Shown: positions 8,101-15,015 of the stretch, piece by piece | How positions within the stretch are numbered: the stretch's first letter is position 1 | How the letters are laid out: every line of letters starts with the position of its first letter | Origin: a virus | Virus record (IMG/VR): IMGVR_UViG_3300030107_007467 | Span: 1-22,360 of that record | Reading direction: 5' to 3' (one strand) | DNA: 22,360 nucleotides | Program-made: the position numbers and the translations under genes | Notes under the pieces: generated by a model | Told to the model about the DNA's origin: nothing | The model's database searches: none | Seen by the model: only the letters and a program-made list of their open reading frames with translations

Positions 8101-9728
8101 AGTTCCTCCTCTTCTTCCTTGTATATCTCAGATAACCTGCCTGTATCTTTGTCGTAGTATAAGGCAGAGGCTGGGCCTACATCGCCTGTATACCTAGACT
8201 TAAGAATTCTTAGCTGGGTTGTCTGAGCTTCCATAGGATCGTCAGATTGCTGGTTACGTTCTAATGCTATCACACAATCAGATATATGTGCAATACCTCC
8301 AGAGCCTCTTAAGTGACTCAAGCTTACCTCGACACCATTTTCATGGCCCCTATTACCATCCAGTCTTTTAAGATGGGACACCAATATAAGACCAGCCCCA
8401 GTCTGCTCTGCAATCTTTCTAAGCTGGGTCATAATACGATCTATTAACATCCTTTCATTGCTTTCGTCTGAGGCTGACACAAGCATATGTAGATGATCTA
8501 CAATGATCCACTTACAATCGCAGCCTACGATCATGTATCTAATCCTAGACATGATCTCTTCTACATCACTAGCACCGAAGTGAGAATAAATCCAGAGCTT
8601 ATCTTTGTTTCTGGTACTGTAATCTCTACTGATATTAAGATACTCGGCACTATCTTCCTCACGTACCTGATCAATATAATATCTTTTATTACCCTCAATA
8701 GAAATAATACCATCGACGGTACGTTCCCAACTTTCTTCAAGTGCAATAATACCTACACCATCCTCAGTTTTATCTAAGAGCCAGTGTTCTATCTCTCGTG
8801 TAATACTAGATTTACCTAAGCCTGTTCCGCCTGTAAGAGTAACTATCTCTCCTTGACGCAAGCCATAGAGTTTCTCGTTGAGACCATCCCAAGGGTAGGG
8901 AACACTTTCTTTCTTTTCTCTGTTAGAAAGTCTATCAATGTTATCAGAAACATTAATGACACCGGAGGGTGTATAAACTTTAGAAGACCACCACGCAGTC
9001 ATAAAAGCTTCATGCTGACCTTTCCTAAGCATCTCATTAGGATCTTTAAAGTCAGCGGGAAGATTTATGATCTTAGCTTTACCGGGGGTAAGAAGCTTAG
9101 CTGCTTTCTTAGCCGCCTCCTTACCGGGAGCATCATTATCAAACGCAATGACAACAGTATCAAAAGATTCAAGATACTCGATGTTTTTCTTTATGTCTTT
9201 AACAGCACCCGAAGCTCCGTTCTTTAGAGATACGGCAGGCCACTTAGAACCCATAAGCTCAAAGGTTGCCATCGCATCACACTCACCCTCAGTGATAGTA
9301 ATATATTTACCACCATCCTGAAAGGCTTGTTGTCCGAATAAGCCAGAACTTTGAGAGTCTCCTTTCCAAGAGAATATCTTACCGGGTTCTCTTACCTTGT
9401 AGCCTGAAATTTCATTGATGTTATAGTAAGGATAATAGTGTCGAACTATATCACCCGCACTATTTTTAAGTGCTTTAACACCGTACTTCTTTGCCGTGTT
9501 AACACTTATATTTCTGTCAGTTAAATCTAAAAAATCTCCTTCTACGTCATTCATAGAATTTGTCTTATAAGTTTTAAACTCTTTTACATTCTCGCCTTTC
9601 ATGGAACTTTCATAGTCCTTAAAGAAAGTATTACAACTAAAACATTTGGCGCTTCCGTTTTCGTTAACGGATACAGGGTCACTGCCGCCACACTTTGGAC
9701 AAGGTAAATGATATTTTACAAATGCCAT
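8097..9728 (-). CDS. Bifunctional DNA primase-helicase (T7 gp4-like)
   Basis: A 543-residue protein with three parts. The zinc-binding domain has Cys10, Cys13, Cys29 and Cys32. The TOPRIM primase has EGECDA (147-152) and DND (197-199). The hexameric DnaB/gp4-type helicase has Walker A GGTGLGKSS (300-308), Walker B WIIVDHLHM and ILVSHLKR. It unwinds the fork and primes lagging-strand synthesis for the polymerase encoded next. The ATG at 9728 lies only a few bases after a terminator-like hairpin and has no Shine-Dalgarno sequence. An internal ATG (Met43) just after the zinc domain could give a short helicase-only form like T7 gp4B, but its ribosome site (AAGGA, 14 bases away) is also poor. Confidence 0.95.
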   Translation of the reverse strand: MAFVKYHLPCPKCGGSDPVSVNENGSAKCFSCNTFFKDYESSMKGENVKEFKTYKTNSMNDVEGDFLDLTDRNISVNTAKKYGVKALKNSAGDIVRHYYPYYNINEISGYKVREPGKIFSWKGDSQSSGLFGQQAFQDGGKYITITEGECDAMATFELMGSKWPAVSLKNGASGAVKDIKKNIEYLESFDTVVIAFDNDAPGKEAAKKAAKLLTPGKAKIINLPADFKDPNEMLRKGQHEAFMTAWWSSKVYTPSGVINVSDNIDRLSNREKKESVPYPWDGLNEKLYGLRQGEIVTLTGGTGLGKSSITREIEHWLLDKTEDGVGIIALEESWERTVDGIISIEGNKRYYIDQVREEDSAEYLNISRDYSTRNKDKLWIYSHFGASDVEEIMSRIRYMIVGCDCKWIIVDHLHMLVSASDESNERMLIDRIMTQLRKIAEQTGAGLILVSHLKRLDGNRGHENGVEVSLSHLRGSGGIAHISDCVIALERNQQSDDPMEAQTTQLRILKSRYTGDVGPASALYYDKDTGRLSEIYKEEEEEL

Positions 9729-9752
9729 AAGAAAAGGGGGCTATTCGCCCCC
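9729..9752 (-). terminator. Intrinsic terminator or attenuator before primase-helicase
   Basis: Read leftward, GGGGGC (9752-9747), a five-base loop and GCCCCC (9741-9736) form a perfect 6-bp GC stem followed by TTTTCTT. The TAG stop of gene 9741-9968 lies at the loop and 3' arm, and the primase-helicase ATG follows immediately after the T tract. It should terminate or attenuate transcription after the SSB pair of genes, setting replication genes at a lower level unless it is read through. Confidence 0.8.
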
Positions 9753-9968
9753 AGAATCCTCCTCAATTATAGCTGAGTCATCTAAATGATTTCTAACAGA
9801 CTCGTTTAGTTTAATAGATGCAGCCTCTAAAATAGCAAGCCTTCGCCGCAAAGCTCTAACTTCTTGATCATTATTGATAATCAATTCTACTAAAGCTTGT
9901 GCTTCTTCAGGCAACTTATCAACAGCGTAGATATGATCTTCTGTTTTATAAGTCCAGCCTTCACTCAT
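9741..9968 (-). CDS. Small acidic coiled-coil phage protein
   Basis: A 75-residue protein with LPEEAQALVELI at about 19-30 and a predicted coiled coil from 30 to 60 (repeated leucines: VRALRRRLAILEAASIKL), with an acidic C-terminus. The pattern resembles the small phage proteins grouped as DUF6447, also found near replication genes of cyanophages; that match is tentative. The start overlaps the SSB stop (ATGA), and its own stop lies in the terminator hairpin. Confidence 0.7.
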   Translation of the reverse strand: MSEGWTYKTEDHIYAVDKLPEEAQALVELIINNDQEVRALRRRLAILEAASIKLNESVRNHLDDSAIIEEDSGGE

Positions 9969-10381
9969 AGTACATCTTCCTCCTCAATAACATCGAACTC
10001 ATCTTCATCACCAAAAGGTATCAGGTCTACTACCTGTACTTTACAAAGCTCAAGACCCTTAAAGAGTTCTCCTTGCCTATTGACTTCCCAAGGTCGGTAC
10101 TGAACTCTAACTTTAGAGCCATTACCTACCTGACAATCTATAAGATTTTTGCTTCTATCCATAAGCACTGGAGCTTCTCTTATCATACCGTTAGGACCAT
10201 TAACTTTGCGTTTAATCTGAAGAGTTGGTCCCTCTTCTTTATCCATTACAGTATAGCCTTTAGACCTAAAGGTATCTGCAATATCCTCATCAACCACTAG
10301 ATTGATAGTGTACTTAGGTTCAAATTTAGTGTTTGGCTGAGTAATACTAGCCCAGTAAGCCACTCCATCAACAACTGGCAT
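9965..10381 (-). CDS. Single-stranded DNA-binding protein, gp2.5-like
   Basis: A 138-residue protein. The N-terminal half (GVAYWASITQPNTKFEPKY, then TINLVVDED) is typical of short phage single-strand binding proteins with an OB fold, and the C-terminus is a strongly acidic tail (DEDEFDVIEEEDVL). In T7 gp2.5 such a tail contacts polymerase and primase-helicase. It is shorter than gp2.5 (232 residues). The start at 10381 has AGGAG at good spacing. The position immediately upstream of primase-helicase and polymerase supports the call. Confidence 0.82.
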   Translation of the reverse strand: MPVVDGVAYWASITQPNTKFEPKYTINLVVDEDIADTFRSKGYTVMDKEEGPTLQIKRKVNGPNGMIREAPVLMDRSKNLIDCQVGNGSKVRVQYRPWEVNRQGELFKGLELCKVQVVDLIPFGDEDEFDVIEEEDVL

Positions 10382-10428
10382 ATAGTTCTCCTATAAAAAT
10401 TTATTAAAGTTTAAAAGGTTTTTAAAGT

Positions 10429-10659
10429 TTAGCGCACCTCTCCCTCCTTTAAAAGGAAATATAAAAAATCAGGAAACAGATCAATGAAGTCCTGCTCCTC
10501 TGCTTGCTTCATATGAGAACACATCGGGGTGATGAAGTCAAGAAAAGAATCTCTAACTTTAGGATGAGGCTGCTTTGTTCCTAAATTTAAAGCAAACATA
10601 CGCGCCCAAGCGTCATCAAAAGTTTCAAAAAAACTTGTAAGCTCTTCTGTTTCACTCAT
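10429..10659 (-). CDS. Hypothetical phage protein
   Basis: A 76-residue acidic protein, rich in Phe and Asp, with no recognised domain. ATG at 10659 is preferred because GGAAG lies about 6 bases upstream; a longer frame from 10686 lacks this. It overlaps the end of the small cassette protein 10652-10858. About 45 AT-rich bases separate it from the SSB gene; they contain only weak A/T hairpins. Confidence 0.65.
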   Translation of the reverse strand: MSETEELTSFFETFDDAWARMFALNLGTKQPHPKVRDSFLDFITPMCSHMKQAEEQDFIDLFPDFLYFLLKEGEVR

Positions 10660-10858
10660 AAGATTCTTCCAAGTAACTAATAGCATCTAGTTTTTCTTGA
10701 GCCTGTGCAAGATCAGAGATTAAAGAATCAATAGATTTAATAATATCTGGATGTTCTGCAACCCCTACAGAGTTATCCATGTAAACGGATAAATTAGCTT
10801 TAGCTGTAGCTATCTGAGCTTCATATGTAAGCTTAAGAGCATCTATGTATTGGAACAT
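10652..10858 (-). CDS. Small helical protein of the thyX cassette, copy 2
   Basis: A 68-residue paralog of the product of 1056-1259. Shared blocks are ALKxTYEAxIATAxANL (8-24) and NSVGVAEHPDIIKS (29-42). The second half has diverged more. It starts directly after the stop of the 2OG-Fe oxygenase gene, with AAGGAG as ribosome site. Function unknown; predicted to be two helices joined by the conserved loop. Confidence 0.75.
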   Translation of the reverse strand: MFQYIDALKLTYEAQIATAKANLSVYMDNSVGVAEHPDIIKSIDSLISDLAQAQEKLDAISYLEESYE

Positions 10859-11551
10859 TTAGTTCTCCTTATACCCTACAGGGTAACAATTAAAATTAGC
10901 AGCAACAGTTCTACGTTCTCCTTCACCCTTAAATGGGTATACCATATGCTGAAGCCACGAAGGAAAGAAGTATATCTTACCTACTTCTGGTTTCAAAATC
11001 ATAGCTTGCGTGGGCTTTAATCTTTCTTTATCTAGAACAGAATTTTGACCAAAGACAAACTCTAGAAATCCATCGCAACAGCCTGAAGCATTATTATAAT
11101 TAAAAGTATTTTCTGAAGGACTAGGTAAGTTCTTTATTTGTTCAGGAACTTTTGTCCAAGTAGTACAGGATACTCCCATTATAGTTTCTGTGCCGTGATC
11201 ATGTATAGGGTTATAGTCTCCCTCATAACTATGTACTGACCAAAGCTCTTCAATCTGTACACTTCTATCAGTAAGTAGCTGCTGACCTGTATGAGTAAAA
11301 AACTCAGAGATATATTTAGCAGCAATACTACGAAGTGTAGCGGATAGATTTATAAGCTTATCATCTTCTGAATTAATTCTAAGTTGCTCTCCTTTCTGTA
11401 TCTGCCCAACTAAAGTATCTGAGGCTGTCTTCCTATTATCTTGCTGAAGAAGATCGTCTAGATATTTATTTGTAGACTCAATAATATCTTGAGGAAGCTC
11501 TGCTTCTAAAACAAATACAGAGGGCATGGGTAATGTTTTAAACTTAATCAT
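10859..11551 (-). CDS. Putative 2OG-Fe(II) oxygenase (PF13759-like)
   Basis: A 230-residue protein with the pattern of the putative 2-oxoglutarate/Fe(II) dioxygenase family often carried by phages: EELWSVHSYEGDYNPIHDHG (102-120 region, with the H-x-H ligands), then FFPSWLQHMVYPF (195-207) with the distal His202, and ERRTVAANFN (212-221) with the 2-oxoglutarate-binding Arg. Many such proteins hydroxylate proteins or modify nucleic acids; the substrate here is unknown. ATG at 11551 is chosen because it overlaps the thyX stop (ATGA) and has GGGAGG about 10 bases upstream. It is inserted between thyX copy 2 and its small partner gene. Confidence 0.8.
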   Translation of the reverse strand: MIKFKTLPMPSVFVLEAELPQDIIESTNKYLDDLLQQDNRKTASDTLVGQIQKGEQLRINSEDDKLINLSATLRSIAAKYISEFFTHTGQQLLTDRSVQIEELWSVHSYEGDYNPIHDHGTETIMGVSCTTWTKVPEQIKNLPSPSENTFNYNNASGCCDGFLEFVFGQNSVLDKERLKPTQAMILKPEVGKIYFFPSWLQHMVYPFKGEGERRTVAANFNCYPVGYKEN

Positions 11552-12186
11552 CGCGTAAGAACCTCCCATGATATTTTAAAGTTTTCAGTTTTCTTTACTT
11601 CTGCACTTATAAGTTGAGCAACCTCCTGACATTCTTTCTGTGCATCAGGATGATCTCTTAGCTTTACTACCCTAGCAAAAGCTGCAAGAGATCCTGTCCA
11701 AATCCACTCTGTCATCATACTCTGGGGCAGAACCATTCTAGCTTGCTCTGGGGCTGCGCCCTTTTCAAGTAATATATCATACAACAGTTCTGAAGCTTTT
11801 AAAAGCTTTTCGTAGTTAGAAAACAGAAGATCATCTTGTACAATAATGTCATCAGATGATCCTTGTTTCTTATTCTCTGCTTTCTTTCTCCATACCTGAG
11901 GGGTATGGAAAGAGACACCAGAGTCTACGTACCTTCTACTAACTTCATTCCAGACCAATCCTACCTGATGCTTGCCTAATTGTCTAGCAACAAATACCGG
12001 GGCTGAAATCCTGAACGATAGTTGAGCATGTCCAAAGGGAGTCCAGTGCCCATGTTTAGCTAGATAAGCTATAAGTTTTTTGTCAGACTCCCGAAGCTTT
12101 GTAATTTTTTTATTAAAAGATACTCGGGCTGCATTAACAACCGCCACATCGCTACCCATTTTATGTATTAGTTCTACTCTAGACAA
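11548..12186 (-). CDS. thyX: Flavin-dependent thymidylate synthase ThyX, copy 2
   Basis: A 212-residue ThyX, colinear with copy 1 (1259-1906) and differing mainly by conservative changes. The same divergent motif GKHQVGLVWNEVSRRY is at 71-86, and the C-terminal AARMVLP-like block appears as QARMVLPQSMMTEW. Both use a TTG start inside the stop region of the preceding small membrane-protein gene. Both look intact, so neither is an obvious pseudogene. Redundancy could reflect dosage, different expression times (this copy lies earlier in the operon) or a change in substrate specificity. Confidence 0.93.
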   Translation of the reverse strand: MSRVELIHKMGSDVAVVNAARVSFNKKITKLRESDKKLIAYLAKHGHWTPFGHAQLSFRISAPVFVARQLGKHQVGLVWNEVSRRYVDSGVSFHTPQVWRKKAENKKQGSSDDIIVQDDLLFSNYEKLLKASELLYDILLEKGAAPEQARMVLPQSMMTEWIWTGSLAAFARVVKLRDHPDAQKECQEVAQLISAEVKKTENFKISWEVLTR

Positions 12187-12325
12187 GGATAAACACCATG
12201 ACAGATAAAATAAATAAAAAGAAAGCTACTAAAATAACTTGTTCTTTCTCAGTTGAAAATCCAAAGTAAATATCTACAAATATATCTTCAAAGAAACTCT
12301 TTAAAAGAGCTATAAATTTTAACAT
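12179..12325 (-). CDS. Small single-pass membrane protein of the thyX cassette, copy 2
   Basis: A 48-residue ORF: amphipathic N-terminus (MLKFIALLKSFFEDIF), STEKEQ at about 24-29, then a hydrophobic helix (VILVAFFLFILSVMVFILV). It is paralogous to 1899-2036. AGGAGG lies 9 bases upstream of the ATG, one of the best ribosome sites in the window. The stop overlaps the TTG of thyX copy 2. Short conserved length, strong ribosome site and repeated linkage to thyX make it a real gene. Function unknown. Confidence 0.75.
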   Translation of the reverse strand: MLKFIALLKSFFEDIFVDIYFGFSTEKEQVILVAFFLFILSVMVFILV

Positions 12326-12344
12326 ATTTAAAACCTCCTGTCAA
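12316..12344 (-). promoter_or_regulatory. Candidate internal sigma70 promoter for thyX cassette 2
   Basis: Leftward TTGACA (12344-12339), a 17-base spacer, then TAAAAT (12321-12316), which is 5 of 6 to the -10 consensus. It overlaps the start of gene 12179-12325, so a transcript from it would serve thyX copy 2 and genes beyond rather than the small membrane gene. It may be a chance match in AT-rich DNA. Confidence 0.35.
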
Positions 12345-12586
12345 TGAATTATAGGATTTTCAACTTTAGGTAGAATTAATTCTAAATCAAAATTATATGA
12401 ATCTCCTTCGTCATTTAATCTAGCAACGGTATTTAAAGGTACAAAAGAAACCTCCAGAGAACCCTCACACCAGATAGCTAAGAAAGTATTATAAAATATT
12501 TCAGCAGCTTCTTGTGTGGGGAATTCTCCGAAGCATACTATAGAACCTTCCGCTGGTTCTTTAACTAGTATGGCCCAATGATTCAT
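12341..12586 (-). CDS. Hypothetical phage protein
   Basis: An 81-residue, acidic, probably alpha/beta protein (MNHWAILVKEPAEGSIVCFGEF start). Its ATG overlaps the DUF932 stop (ATGA), so the two are translationally coupled. No family recognised. Confidence 0.65.
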   Translation of the reverse strand: MNHWAILVKEPAEGSIVCFGEFPTQEAAEIFYNTFLAIWCEGSLEVSFVPLNTVARLNDEGDSYNFDLELILPKVENPIIH

Positions 12587-13497
12587 GCAGCTAACAAAAC
12601 TAAGTTGTTTTGAACAGAATCAAATCTATTTTGCCTAAGCTTAAGTATATTATTCTCATTGGTTTTCTTACCAAAGCTACCGTGGGTAGCCCAATGAGTC
12701 ATTGCATTATATACAGCCCAGTGATTAGAACCTAAGGTATCTCTTTCAGTTGTGTACTGATTCCAAAGATTATTAAAGGCTCTGTTTCTCCTGACTTCTG
12801 TCTCAGCAAAGATTTCGTTAGGAGTTTTATCAGGATTCTCTAAAACAAATTTACAACTAGAGACTTTTGCAAAGACTTTAATTGCTTCTTTATCTGTAAT
12901 AGAGTTTTCTTTCCATCGAGACCATCTATCAGCTTCTTTGTGGTAAGCTACAATACACTCTTTCATTTTCTCTTTAGCTCTACCAAGATTTAAATTCTTA
13001 GTATGCCTTCCAGAATAGAAAGAGACTGTATCCACAAACACTTGTTTGTTAGTACAGATTGCTCGATTACCTCCGAAGATATATTTAACGGGCCAAGAAC
13101 CATCAAAACTATTTAGCGCAGTAAGCTCTAGAGATGTGGTATCACCTCTACCAGTCTCTACAGTTTCACTGGGAAAAGTGAATCCAATATAACCCCTGGC
13201 TCCATCAGGAGACATAGCTGAATGTACTTCAACGCCTCTGCAATTAATACCTGAAGCTTTACAAATATCTACAAGGGTATTATAGACATCTTTGTACTGC
13301 GCCCCTTCAAAGTTATATGTACTTCTACATACATTGATAGCTTTGTTTTTTCCTACAACGTGTATAGCTTGCCACTTGTCTGCTAAATCATGCCAACCTT
13401 CGCCATAACTATAGACAGGACGAGACTCTACAATTGTATCTACAATTTCTGGAGGTTCTAAATTATCCAGAGGATGATTAAAAGAAAGTATGTTCAT
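12583..13497 (-). CDS. DUF932-family phage/plasmid protein
   Basis: A 304-residue protein with the pattern of DUF932 (phage/plasmid-like) proteins: an alpha/beta N-terminal part with GYIGFTF at about 112-118, a central segment with FGGNRAICTNKQVF (150-163) and a C-terminal helical region with NRAFNNLWNQYTTERDTLGSNHW. Members are frequent in phages and plasmids; the function is unknown. The start at 13497 has AGGA 6 bases upstream. It follows a small membrane-protein gene and tRNA-Arg. Confidence 0.75.
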   Translation of the reverse strand: MNILSFNHPLDNLEPPEIVDTIVESRPVYSYGEGWHDLADKWQAIHVVGKNKAINVCRSTYNFEGAQYKDVYNTLVDICKASGINCRGVEVHSAMSPDGARGYIGFTFPSETVETGRGDTTSLELTALNSFDGSWPVKYIFGGNRAICTNKQVFVDTVSFYSGRHTKNLNLGRAKEKMKECIVAYHKEADRWSRWKENSITDKEAIKVFAKVSSCKFVLENPDKTPNEIFAETEVRRNRAFNNLWNQYTTERDTLGSNHWAVYNAMTHWATHGSFGKKTNENNILKLRQNRFDSVQNNLVLLAA

Positions 13498-13525
13498 AGT
13501 TTTCCTAGTGAAAAAAAAGTTAAGT

Positions 13526-13651
13526 TTAAATATCCTCCCTTAGTTGAGATAAATATATACCAGCTACAACTAGACATATGCCGGGAAAGGCTATTATAAA
13601 TCCTATAACCAGCAATGTCCAGACTGAACACGATATTAGTTTTTCTCGCAT
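13526..13651 (-). CDS. Small membrane protein (two short helices)
   Basis: A 41-residue ORF, almost entirely hydrophobic from residue 5 to 34 (a Pro-Gly near the middle suggests a helical hairpin), ending in a charged tail (SQLREDI). The ATG has AAGGA 6 bases upstream. It begins 15 bases after the 3' end of tRNA-Arg, so it may be translated from the mRNA released by tRNA processing. Unknown function. Confidence 0.65.
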   Translation of the reverse strand: MREKLISCSVWTLLVIGFIIAFPGICLVVAGIYLSQLREDI

Positions 13652-13666
13652 CGTTGTCCTTTGAAT

Positions 13667-13743
13667 TGGTCTCCCCGGCAGGACTTGAACCTGCAACCCT
13701 CGGCTTAGAAGGCCGATGCTCTATCCGGTTAAGCTACGGGGAG
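13667..13743 (-). tRNA. tRNA-Arg (anticodon UCU)
   Basis: A full cloverleaf is readable on the minus strand. The acceptor stem is CTCCCCG (13743-13737) paired with CGGGGAG (13677-13671). The anticodon loop is CTTCTAA, with TCT closed by GGC/GCC-type pairs, and the T arm contains GGTTCAAGTCC. The discriminator A and CCA end are encoded (ACCA at 13670-13667). It would read AGA and AGG codons, which are common in AT-rich phage genes. The 5' end overlaps the stop codon of the SleB-like gene. Confidence 0.95.
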
Positions 13744-14213
13744 TAAAAGATATGATTATCTATCTGTGTTACTTTAGTTTTAGTTTTGGCCCAGTAAGGA
13801 TTAACACTAGTACTATGATACCATAGGCTACCCTCAGTAATATCAGGCAAAGTTTTTAAGAGTACTCGCATGGCTACATTTACAGCTAAGTCCCAAGCTT
13901 TCTTATCGTTTATACTTTCAGACTTGCCATCACAATACCAGCTAAATTGACATCGGTGCTTAACTGGCAGGATATTTCCTTTACTAGAAATATATCTTGG
14001 GCCTTCAAAAATTACATCGCAGGGGGTACTAGGAAAATGTTCAGACTGAACACGATTCATAACAACTTGGGCTACAGCTATTTGTCCTACAAAAGATTCT
14101 GAGGCTGCTTCAAAGTAGACATTCTGTGCCATACAATTTAAATCTCTATCAGCAAAAACCTTAAAAGAAATACTTAAGAGGATCAGTAAGGTCAGCATTA
14201 TTTTCAAGCGCAT
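13734..14213 (-). CDS. Secreted cell-wall hydrolase, SleB type (Hydrolase_2)
   Basis: A 159-residue protein with a clear signal peptide (MRLKIM, hydrophobic core 7-17, probable cleavage after Ala21), then the SleB/CwlJ hydrolase core: LNCMAQNVYFEAASES (25-40), with Glu35 as the likely catalytic acid, GQIAVAQVVMNRV (43-55), the pair CQFSWYCDG (88-96) and the C-terminal LWYHSTSVNPYW. It should cleave peptidoglycan in the periplasm, so it is a candidate endolysin or spanin-independent lysis aid. It lies in the leftward early operon, far from the holin-like gene. Its TAG stop is inside the tRNA-Arg sequence. AAGG lies 9 bases before the ATG. Confidence 0.88.
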   Translation of the reverse strand: MRLKIMLTLLILLSISFKVFADRDLNCMAQNVYFEAASESFVGQIAVAQVVMNRVQSEHFPSTPCDVIFEGPRYISSKGNILPVKHRCQFSWYCDGKSESINDKKAWDLAVNVAMRVLLKTLPDITEGSLWYHSTSVNPYWAKTKTKVTQIDNHIFYSP

Positions 14214-14301
14214 ATATTAGAACCTTTGAATTTTCTATGAATGTATCAAAATCTTCTTCTTGTTTTAAAAGTTTCCAGAACTTCTCGATGTCTTTAGTCA
14301 T
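14161..14301 (-). CDS. Small acidic helical protein
   Basis: A 46-residue ORF (MTKDIEKFWKLLKQEEDFD start) with no membrane segment. The start has GAAGG 8 bases upstream. It overlaps the SleB-like gene by 53 bases in another frame and the preceding small gene by 8 bases. Probably real because of the coupling pattern and ribosome site. Function unknown. Confidence 0.55.
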   Translation of the reverse strand: MTKDIEKFWKLLKQEEDFDTFIENSKVLIYALENNADLTDPLKYFF

Positions 14302-14452
14302 TACTGATGCCTTCTAAAACTATTTCAGCACCTTTTTTAATGTTGCTTATTTCTTCTAGAATCTCTTCAAGAACTTCTATCTTAGCCGCCAAGCGTATAC
14401 GAGTATCTCTAGCTTCCTCAATCTCTGAATGTATATCTATGCTCATAATCAT
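14294..14452 (-). CDS. Small coiled-coil protein
   Basis: A 52-residue ORF with an Ile/Leu heptad pattern (IEVLEEILEEISNIKKGAEIVL), likely a single long helix that dimerises. Two ATG codons lie 6 bases apart (14452, 14446); GAGA precedes both. It begins just after the processed 3' end of tRNA-Leu. Unknown function. Confidence 0.55.
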   Translation of the reverse strand: MIMSIDIHSEIEEARDTRIRLAAKIEVLEEILEEISNIKKGAEIVLEGISND

Positions 14453-14462
14453 TCTCAAAGGG

Positions 14463-14550
14463 TGGTGCCCCGAGCCGGACTTGAACCGGCAAGACCATAA
14501 AGGCCGGGAGATTTTAAGTCTCCTGTGTTTACCAATTTCACCATCGGGGC
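14463..14550 (-). tRNA. tRNA-Leu (anticodon UAA)
   Basis: A class II tRNA on the minus strand. The acceptor stem is GCCCCGA (14550-14544) paired with TCGGGGC. The anticodon stem is GGAGA/TCTCC around loop CTTAAAA (anticodon TAA), with a long variable arm (CGGCC...GGTCTTG region) and T arm GCCGG-TTCAAGT-CCGGC. The CCA end is encoded. It reads UUA and UUG, frequent codons in this AT-rich genome. Confidence 0.95.
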
Positions 14551-14558
14551 GAGTGAGT

Positions 14559-14807
14559 TTATGCCGACTTGGCAGACTTAGTTACAACAAGAACATAAGA
14601 GCTTCGATTCTTCAGCTTAAGCAAACTATACCTGCTCTTGAGGTAGCTATTAGCCGCCGCTGAAGCTCTAGCATGAGCTTTTTCTGGGACTTCCATCCAT
14701 TGTCCCACTTTCATTTGAGGCAATACATCTACCCATTTACCTTTGCTACGACCACGGCAAAGAGTTTCAGGAATAGGACCAGATTTAACTTTGTAGTAGT
14801 TGCTCAT
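14559..14807 (-). CDS. Hypothetical phage protein
   Basis: An 82-residue basic protein with KWVDVLPQMKVGQWMEVPEK in the middle and AHARASAAANSYLKSRYSLLKLKNRSSYVLV toward the end. This is a pattern seen in small phage proteins found beside replication genes, possibly a small beta-helix DNA-binding fold. AAGGAG precedes the ATG at good spacing. It is the last gene before tRNA-Leu. Confidence 0.7.
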   Translation of the reverse strand: MSNYYKVKSGPIPETLCRGRSKGKWVDVLPQMKVGQWMEVPEKAHARASAAANSYLKSRYSLLKLKNRSSYVLVVTKSAKSA

Positions 14808-14817
14808 TGTAGCTCCT

Positions 14818-15015
14818 TTAGCTATCAGTTACAGTTGTATCCCAAACTTCATCAGTGATTCCAGTCATTATGAACTCACGTTCAGATGCTGTTAAATTAG
14901 GCATGGCTTCTTGAATCACTGTTCCTTCATGCCAGATTCTAATTTGCTCTTCTGTTACATCAATCTCCTGTTTGTTTTGTACACCAGTGAATGGACATTT
15001 ACGAATGATTATCAT
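14818..15015 (-). CDS. Hypothetical phage protein
   Basis: A 65-residue protein. ATG at 15015 is preferred over the TTG at 15027 because GGAG lies 8 bases before it and it overlaps the upstream gene's stop by 4 bases. IRKCPFTGVQNKQEIDVTEEQI, with CPFTG near the N-terminus, and the segment PNLTASEREFIMTGI resemble a recurrent small phage protein whose end says that it acts on nothing known. Function unknown. Confidence 0.7.
   Translation of the reverse strand: MIIIRKCPFTGVQNKQEIDVTEEQIRIWHEGTVIQEAMPNLTASEREFIMTGITDEVWDTTVTDS

Noticed and set aside
14307-14663. Rightward open frame of 118 codons over tRNA-Leu
   Set aside because: It is antisense to two small leftward genes, the tRNA and gene 14559-14807, without a ribosome site.
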